From positions 1 to 10,639 of the forward strand of contig JAEXQJ010000287.1 in assembly GCA_023438785.1 (NCBI GenBank): 10,639 bases of DNA, read 5' to 3'. The notes under the pieces are model-generated. The model saw only the letters and a list, made by a program, of their open reading frames with translations, did not search any database and was not told the DNA's origin. Every line of letters starts with the position of its first letter. Within the stretch, counting starts at the first letter, position 1. This stretch comes from Pseudomonadota bacterium (GTDB taxonomy: Bacteria > Myxococcota_A > Polyangia > Fen-1088). A program made the position numbers and the translations under genes. Positions 6,642-10,639 of this stretch are shown one piece after another.

Positions 6642-7409
6642 TCAGGCGCCGCGAACCGGAATACCACGGCTGCGCAGGTAGTCGCGCGCCTGGCCCACCG
6701 TGTATTCACCGAAGTGAAAGATGGACGCGGCCAGCACGGCGTCCGCGCCCCCTTGGGCCACCCCCTGATAGAGGTGTTCGAGGGTGCCCACGCCGCCCGA
6801 GGCGATGACCGGGATGGGCACGCGGTCGGCCACGGCCCGGGTGAGCTCCAGGTCGAAGCCATCGCGCGTGCCGTCCCGATCCATGCTGGTCAGCAGGATC
6901 TCGCCCGCGCCGAGCTCGGCCATCTGCGCGCACCACGCCACCGCGTCCAGACCGGTGGGCCTGCGGCCGCCGTGCGTGTAGACCTCCCAATTACCTGGCT
7001 TCTCGGGCACGCGGCGCGCGTCCACGGCCACCACGATGGCCTGGCTGCCGAAGGCGTCGGAGGCGCGGCGGACGAGCTGGGGATCGGCCACGGCGGCGGT
7101 GTTGATGCCGGCCTTGTCCGCTCCGGCCAGAAGAAGCTCGCGCACGTTCTCCACGCTGCGCACACCGCCGCCCACGGTGAGCGGCAAAAAGACCTGCTCG
7201 GCGGTCATGCGCACCACCTCCAGCATGGTGGCGCGCCCGTCGGAGGACGCGGTGATGTCGAGGAAACAGATCTCGTCCGCGCCCTGGTGATCGTACTCGG
7301 CGGCCACGGCCACCGGATCGCCCGCGTCGCGCAGCTCCTTGAAGCGCACACCCTTCTTCACGCGGCCGCCGTCTACGTCCAGGCAGGGGATGATCCGTCG
7401 CGCGAGCAT
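6642..7409 (-). CDS. hisF: Imidazole glycerol phosphate synthase cyclase subunit HisF
   Basis: HisF is a (beta/alpha)8 barrel. It uses ammonia from HisH to convert PRFAR into imidazole glycerol phosphate and AICAR, the fifth step of histidine synthesis in the cytoplasm. The 255-residue product opens with MLARRIIPCLDVDGGRVKKG, containing catalytic Asp11, and has catalytic Asp130 in VVAVDARR. The phosphate-binding segments TVGGGVRS (78-85), TSMDRDGT (174-181), VIASGGVG (201-208) and AASIFHFGE (227-235) are present. Length is standard (~253-258). The ATG was chosen because it is the conserved family start and GGAAG (7419-7415) lies 5 bases upstream. It begins 2 bases after the hisA stop and is the last gene of the operon, followed by a terminator. 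Confidence 0.97.
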   Translation of the reverse strand: MLARRIIPCLDVDGGRVKKGVRFKELRDAGDPVAVAAEYDHQGADEICFLDITASSDGRATMLEVVRMTAEQVFLPLTVGGGVRSVENVRELLLAGADKAGINTAAVADPQLVRRASDAFGSQAIVVAVDARRVPEKPGNWEVYTHGGRRPTGLDAVAWCAQMAELGAGEILLTSMDRDGTRDGFDLELTRAVADRVPIPVIASGGVGTLEHLYQGVAQGGADAVLAASIFHFGEYTVGQARDYLRSRGIPVRGA

Positions 7410-7411
7410 GA

Positions 7412-8140
7412 TTACTTCCGACCCTGGGCGCGCTCCAGGGCCTGCGCAACGGTGAATTCGCCCTCGTAGAGGGCCTTGCCAATCACGACCGCGGCGGCGC
7501 CGGTGGTGCGAACCTGGTCGATGTCCTCCAAGCGCGCCATGCCGCCCGAGGCGATGACCGGGCAAGGCGCGATCCGCTGGGCCAGGCGCTGGGTGGCCTC
7601 CAGGTTGGGGCCCGTGCGCATGCCGTCGCGGCCGATGTCCGTGTACAGGACCGCGGCGGCTCCGGCCTCGGCCACGGCGGCGCCGATGTCGAGCGCGTCC
7701 TGGGCCGTGTCCTCGGTCCAACCTTCCACGGCCACCTTGCCCCCGCGCGCGTCGACCGCCACCACGATGCGCTGGGGGAAGCGGCGACAGGCCTCCTTCA
7801 CGATCTCGGGCGTCTTGATGGCGGCGGTGCCCATGACGGCGTAGCGCGCGCCCACGGCGAAGAGGCGCTCACAGGCCTCCACGGTGCGCACGCCGCCGCC
7901 GACCTCCACCTCCATGCTGGTGGCGGCCAGGATCTTCTTGATGGTGTCGTGGTTGTTCTGCGCGCCGCCCGTGAAGGCCGCGTCCAGATCCACGACGTGC
8001 AAGCGCGACGCGCCCGCCGCGGCGAAGCCTTGCGCCACCTTCCACGGCTCGCTGGAATAGACCTTGGCGCTGTCGCGGCGGCCCTGGGACAGGCGCACCG
8101 CTTGGCCGTTCATCAGATCGATGGCAGGAAAAACCAGCAT
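7412..8140 (-). CDS. hisA: ProFAR isomerase HisA (phosphoribosylformimino-5-aminoimidazole carboxamide ribotide isomerase)
   Basis: HisA catalyses the Amadori isomerisation of ProFAR to PRFAR, the fourth step of histidine synthesis, feeding HisHF. The 242-residue barrel starts MLVFPAIDLMNGQAVRLSQG with general base Asp8. The general acid Asp130 is in VVAVDARGGK. Other typical segments are LHVVDLDAAFTG (48-59), VGGGVRTVEAC (80-90), LYTDIGRDGM (165-174) and VIASGGMA (195-202). The frame continues upstream to 8482 across hisH, but the family start and an AGAGGA Shine-Dalgarno (8150-8145) identify the ATG at 8140. It lies 8 bases after the hisH stop and the ribosome binding site overlaps that stop, consistent with coupling. 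Length is normal, with no sign of fusion. Confidence 0.97.
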   Translation of the reverse strand: MLVFPAIDLMNGQAVRLSQGRRDSAKVYSSEPWKVAQGFAAAGASRLHVVDLDAAFTGGAQNNHDTIKKILAATSMEVEVGGGVRTVEACERLFAVGARYAVMGTAAIKTPEIVKEACRRFPQRIVVAVDARGGKVAVEGWTEDTAQDALDIGAAVAEAGAAAVLYTDIGRDGMRTGPNLEATQRLAQRIAPCPVIASGGMARLEDIDQVRTTGAAAVVIGKALYEGEFTVAQALERAQGRK

Positions 8141-8148
8141 GACTTCCT

Positions 8149-8781
8149 CTATGCGGTGACGAATCGAGACAGCAGGGTCAATCCGGCGCGCTGGCTCTTT
8201 TCCGGGTGAAACTGGCAGGCGAAGAGATTGTCGCGCGCCACGGCGGCGCAGAACTTCACGCCGTGCTGACTCTCCAGGGCCGCGTCGGCCGGGTTGGCGG
8301 GCACGGGGAAGTAGCTGTGCACGAAGTAGAAGTAGGTACCATCGGGCGTGTCGCGCAGAACGGACGACGCGGCCGCGGCGGGGCCCTGGTGGCAGGCGTT
8401 CCAGCCCATGTGCGGCACCTTGAGGGGCAGCGGGATCTCGAACTTCTTCACGCGACCCGCGAAGACACCCAGGCCCTTGCACGACGGATCCTCGTCGCTG
8501 CCCTCGAACAGGACCTGCAGGCCGATGCAGATGCCGAGGAAGGGCGTGCCCTTCTTGATGGCGTCCAGCACCACGGCCCGCAGGGCGCCGCCGTTCCGCT
8601 CCAAACCGGCCATGCAGCCGCCGAAGGCGCCCTGGCCGGGGACGACGATCTTGTCCGCGGCCGCGACCTCGTCGGCGTGGCTGGTCACGAAGGCATCGGC
8701 GCCCACCTTCTGCAACGCCTTCTGAACGCTGCGCAGGTTGCCGCTACCCGGGTCGACGATGGCGATGCGAGGTGTGGCCAT
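8149..8781 (-). CDS. hisH: Imidazole glycerol phosphate synthase glutaminase subunit HisH
   Basis: HisH is the class I glutamine amidotransferase that hydrolyses glutamine and passes ammonia through HisF. The 210-residue product carries the glutaminase triad: Cys85 in FLGICIGLQVLFEGSDE, His192 and Glu194 in CQFHPEKSQ. It also has the N-terminal IAIVDPGSGNLRSVQKAL, the PGQGAFGGC oxyanion-region segment (48-56) and VPHMGWNA (122-129). It starts 4 bases after the hisB stop and ends 8 bases before hisA, matching the common hisB-hisH-hisA-hisF order. No strong Shine-Dalgarno precedes its ATG, so translation may depend on ribosomes finishing hisB. Confidence 0.97.
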   Translation of the reverse strand: MATPRIAIVDPGSGNLRSVQKALQKVGADAFVTSHADEVAAADKIVVPGQGAFGGCMAGLERNGGALRAVVLDAIKKGTPFLGICIGLQVLFEGSDEDPSCKGLGVFAGRVKKFEIPLPLKVPHMGWNACHQGPAAAASSVLRDTPDGTYFYFVHSYFPVPANPADAALESQHGVKFCAAVARDNLFACQFHPEKSQRAGLTLLSRFVTA

Positions 8782-8785
8782 GGAA

Positions 8786-9379
8786 CTAAGCGGTCAAAGT
8801 GCCCTTGGTGGAGGGCACGTCCTTGCTGCGCGGATCATTGGCCACCGCGGCCCGGACCGCGCGCGCGAAGCCCTTGAACACGGCCTCGACCACGTGATGC
8901 GCGTTGTCGCCCCAGGCCACCTCGATGTGCAGGTTGCACAGCGCCGTCGACACGAAGGCGCCGAAGAATTCGCGCACCAACTCCGCATCGAAGGTGCCGA
9001 CCATGCGGCCCTTGAGACACTCGGCCAGATAGACCAGGTAGCCACGGCCGCCGAAATCGATGGCCACGCGGGCCAGCGAATCGTCCATGGGCACCGCCGC
9101 GTCGCCGAAGCGCGAGATCCCGCGCCGCTCGCCCAGGGCCTCGCGGAAGGCCTGACCTAGGCAGATGCCCACGTCTTCCACCGTGTGGTGACCGTCCACC
9201 TCCACGTCACCGCGCGCGTCGATTTCCAGATCGACGAGGCTGTGGCGGCCGAAGGCGTCCAACATGTGATTGAAGAACGGCAGCGGCGTCGCGATCTTGC
9301 GCTGCCCTGTGCCGTCCAGGTCCAGAACCACCCGAATTTGGGTTTCCTTCGTGGTTCGCTCGACTGTGGCCCGTCGCAT
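8786..9379 (-). CDS. hisB: Imidazoleglycerol-phosphate dehydratase HisB (monofunctional)
   Basis: HisB removes water from imidazole glycerol phosphate to give imidazole acetol phosphate, a manganese-dependent step. From the ATG at 9379 the product has 197 residues, starting MRRATVERTTKETQI. The metal-binding motifs are all present: FFNHML (35-40), DGHHTVED (62-69) and DNAHHVVEAVFKG (158-170). The C-terminal STKGTL (190-195) is also there. There is no fused histidinol-phosphate phosphatase domain, unlike E. coli HisB. A TTG at 9388 would add three residues, but it lies within the likely -10 element, so the ATG is preferred. It is the first gene of the operon and is transcribed away from the lipoprotein gene. 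Confidence 0.97.
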   Translation of the reverse strand: MRRATVERTTKETQIRVVLDLDGTGQRKIATPLPFFNHMLDAFGRHSLVDLEIDARGDVEVDGHHTVEDVGICLGQAFREALGERRGISRFGDAAVPMDDSLARVAIDFGGRGYLVYLAECLKGRMVGTFDAELVREFFGAFVSTALCNLHIEVAWGDNAHHVVEAVFKGFARAVRAAVANDPRSKDVPSTKGTLTA

Positions 9380-9387
9380 GCGGCCCA

Positions 9388-9416
9388 AATATGGAGGTCC
9401 GCCGCTTTCCCGTCAA
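9388..9416 (-). promoter_or_regulatory. Candidate sigma-70 promoter of the hisBHAF operon
   Basis: On the - strand TTGACG (9416-9411, 5 of 6 consensus matches) and CATATT (9393-9388, 4 of 6) are separated by exactly 17 bases. Only 8 bases lie between the -10 element and the hisB ATG, so the transcript would start at or within about two bases of the start codon. This agrees with the absence of a Shine-Dalgarno sequence. There is no room for a his leader peptide or attenuator downstream of this promoter. Confidence 0.5.
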
Positions 9417-9437
9417 ACCCCCTGCCCCGTAAGGGGA

Positions 9438-9446
9438 TGATGTAAT
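9438..9446 (+). promoter_or_regulatory. Candidate extended -10 promoter for the lipoprotein gene
   Basis: TGA-TGTAAT reads as an extended -10 (TGn) joined to a hexamer matching TATAAT at 5 of 6 positions. No -35 match is found at the expected distance, which extended -10 promoters tolerate. Transcription would start near 9453, about 3 bases before the ATG at 9456. An inverted repeat CCCC-GTAA-GGGG (9425-9436) lies just upstream. Recognised by eye only. Confidence 0.33.
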
Positions 9447-9455
9447 GTCCTCGCC

Positions 9456-10250
9456 ATGCGCGTGCCGTCAGCCCTGCTGGTGTTCGGCGTGGGCTTGGCC
9501 GCCTGCCGTTTCGTGGACAACGGCCTGGGCGGCGACGGCGGTCCACCGCTCCACCTCGACGCGCCCATTCGGGCAGACGCCGCCCCGGACGCGCCCGCCT
9601 GGCTGCCGGTCGACGCGCTGCCCCTGGGGCCCCTGCAGTCCCAACCCGGCCCGGGCTGTGCCGACGGTACGCGTGAGGCCTTTCGCGACTTCGCATCCTT
9701 TCCGCACATCGCGGGCTGCGCCGGGGCGTGGAGCCGCGTGGGCCTGCGCTCGGCCGACACGTACGAGCCCCAGTGCAACCGCAATGCGGGGGAAACGGGC
9801 CAGGGCTGCTCGGTCACCGACCTGTGCGCGAAAGACTGGCACGTGTGTCTGGACCCCTACGACGTGGAGACCCATTCGGCCACGGGAAGCTGCGAAGGCG
9901 CCCTGCCCGCCAACGAGGCGGGCTTCTTCCTGGTGCGTGCGGGTGCCACACCCCAGGGCGTCTGCTCCCCCGAGCCGGCGCCCAACGATCTGCACGGCTG
10001 CGGAACCTTGGGCCAACCCGAAAGCGAGACCTGTGCGCCCCTGTCGCGGCGGATGGGCTTCGCCGACTGCTTGACCACCCAGGGGGTCTGGCGCTGCGGC
10101 GATGTGTGCGAACGTCAGCCGGACGGCGGCGTGGTCTGCCACACCCCGGACAAGATCGAGGCCAATCCCACCGATGAGTCTCTGACGGAGGCTCTCGTCG
10201 TGACGAAGACGCAATCAGCCCTGGGTGGCGTGCTCTGCTGTGAGGACTGA
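9456..10250 (+). CDS. Cys-rich predicted outer-membrane lipoprotein, unrecognised family
   Basis: The 264-residue product starts with a short hydrophobic signal and a lipobox LAAC (14-17), predicting lipidation of Cys17. Arg18 at +2 is not an inner-membrane retention signal, so outer-membrane or surface location is likely. A Pro/Asp/Ala-rich linker (about 20-66) leads to a compact domain (68-264) with 16 further cysteines: 68, 88, 107, 118, 124, 131, 146, 170, 182, 193, 205, 214, 218, 228, 261 and 262. The even number suggests disulfides. Notable segments are GCADGTREAFRDFASFPHIA, GQGCSVTDLCAKDWHVC and the terminal GGVLCCED. I recall similar Cys-patterned domains in myxobacterial secreted proteins but cannot name a family. 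No catalytic motif is seen. No Shine-Dalgarno precedes the ATG. It is divergent from hisB and 5 bases upstream of a TonB-like gene. Confidence 0.85.
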   Translation: MRVPSALLVFGVGLAACRFVDNGLGGDGGPPLHLDAPIRADAAPDAPAWLPVDALPLGPLQSQPGPGCADGTREAFRDFASFPHIAGCAGAWSRVGLRSADTYEPQCNRNAGETGQGCSVTDLCAKDWHVCLDPYDVETHSATGSCEGALPANEAGFFLVRAGATPQGVCSPEPAPNDLHGCGTLGQPESETCAPLSRRMGFADCLTTQGVWRCGDVCERQPDGGVVCHTPDKIEANPTDESLTEALVVTKTQSALGGVLCCED

Positions 10251-10255
10251 GCCGA

Positions 10256-10639
10256 GTGCGGCTGCGCAGCGTGAGTGCGTCGCTGGCCCTGCACGGGTTG
10301 GCGCTGGGCGGACTCGGGCTGCTGGGTAATCCGGCGGCCTCGACCACCCCTGTGCCCAGCGTGGACATCATCGTGCTCTCGGAGCCGCCGCCGGCGCCGG
10401 TGGCCGCGACGGTGCTGGCCCCGGAAGTGGGCCGGCCGGCCGCACCGACCGCGGTGTCCTTGCGTCCGCGCCGACCCGTCAACCGCCGCCCCGTATCCAT
10501 GGCGGCGCCGGTAGCCCAGATGGCCAAGGAAACCGTCGTGGAAGAAAGCCCGGTGGCCGTGCCCGTGGCCCCCGAGAGCCTGCCCGCAGCCGCCCCACCC
10601 GCCCCGGTGGCGGTGGCCGCGCCCCCCGGCCCGGTGGCC
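10256..10639 (+). CDS. N-terminal part of a TonB-like Pro/Ala-rich envelope protein (cut by window end)
   Basis: A GTG at 10256 opens a frame of 128 codons that reaches the window edge without a stop. It is preceded at 9 bases by GAGGA (10242-10246). The product has a short basic start (MRLRSVS), one hydrophobic segment (about residues 7-24, SASLALHGLALGGLGLLG) and a short beta-like stretch SVDIIVLSEPPP. A long Pro/Ala/Val-rich region with basic patches (LRPRRPVNRRPV) follows. This is the layout of TonB-family energy transducers: a cytoplasmic-membrane anchor, then an extended periplasmic linker. The diagnostic C-terminal TonB domain would lie beyond the window, so the assignment is provisional; a non-TonB Pro-rich anchor protein fits too. 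It is 5 bases after the lipoprotein stop, so the two probably form an operon. Confidence 0.6.
   Translation, partial: MRLRSVSASLALHGLALGGLGLLGNPAASTTPVPSVDIIVLSEPPPAPVAATVLAPEVGRPAAPTAVSLRPRRPVNRRPVSMAAPVAQMAKETVVEESPVAVPVAPESLPAAAPPAPVAVAAPPGPVA

Noticed and set aside
7410..8482. Extended HisA reading frame starting inside hisH, suggesting a fusion
   Set aside because: The hisA family start and an AGAGGA ribosome binding site are at 8140. Upstream codons overlap the intact hisH in another frame and resemble no domain.
9468..10214. - strand frame of 248 codons opposite the lipoprotein gene
   Set aside because: The + strand frame has a lipobox, an even Cys pattern and a downstream partner with a good ribosome binding site. 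The antisense frame has none of these.
10275..10514. + strand frame of 79 codons near the right edge
   Set aside because: It is out of frame with the GTG-started TonB-like gene, which has the ribosome binding site, membrane segment and open frame to the window end. Its Arg/Pro/Cys-rich product looks like a frame shadow.
1..10639. Search for mobile elements, CRISPR-like repeats, tRNA genes or a defence island
   Set aside because: No transposase, spaced direct repeats, cloverleaf-like sequence or composition shift was seen. The Xer recombinase is the housekeeping type in its usual operon, not a phage or integron integrase, and I saw no dif-like site near it.

Overview
The window is GC-rich throughout and coding-dense, with Myxococcota-like (former Deltaproteobacteria) features. 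These are a Cys-rich lipoprotein of a type I associate with myxobacteria, a Pro/Ala-rich TonB-like protein, a Lys-rich tail on topoisomerase I, and monofunctional HisB. No database search was possible, so the placement is an inference. The content is chromosomal core. I see no insertion sequence, phage, CRISPR, tRNA or rRNA.

Region 1 (1-186): the 3' end of a Pro/Ala-rich gene on the + strand, convergent with hslU. A 38-base inverted repeat lies between the two stop codons and overlaps the + strand stop.

Region 2 (187-6585, - strand): a genome-maintenance and proteolysis operon read dprA > topA > xerC > hslV > hslU. It encodes a DNA-processing ssDNA-binding protein, topoisomerase I, a Xer dimer-resolution recombinase and the HslUV ATP-dependent protease. 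A plausible sigma-70 promoter precedes dprA. dprA and topA overlap by 11 bases if topA starts at the GTG supported by a strong ribosome binding site. hslV and hslU are 2 bases apart. A short hairpin plus five U lies between topA and xerC and may reduce read-through.

Region 3 (6595-9416, - strand): a compact histidine operon, hisB > hisH > hisA > hisF, with gaps of 2-8 bases. It has a recognisable promoter at hisB and an intrinsic terminator 10 bases after hisF. It covers the central steps of the pathway: ProFAR isomerisation (HisA), the HisH/HisF glutamine amidotransferase-cyclase, and IGP dehydration (HisB). hisG, hisD, hisC and hisIE are not in the window.

Region 4 (9380-10639): a 76-base divergent promoter region, then on the + strand a Cys-rich lipoprotein gene followed 5 bases later by a GTG-started, TonB-like protein cut by the window end. 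This pair is the least characterised part of the window. Otherwise I found no convincing new biological system. The remaining points of interest are start-site, transcription-signal and domain-architecture details.
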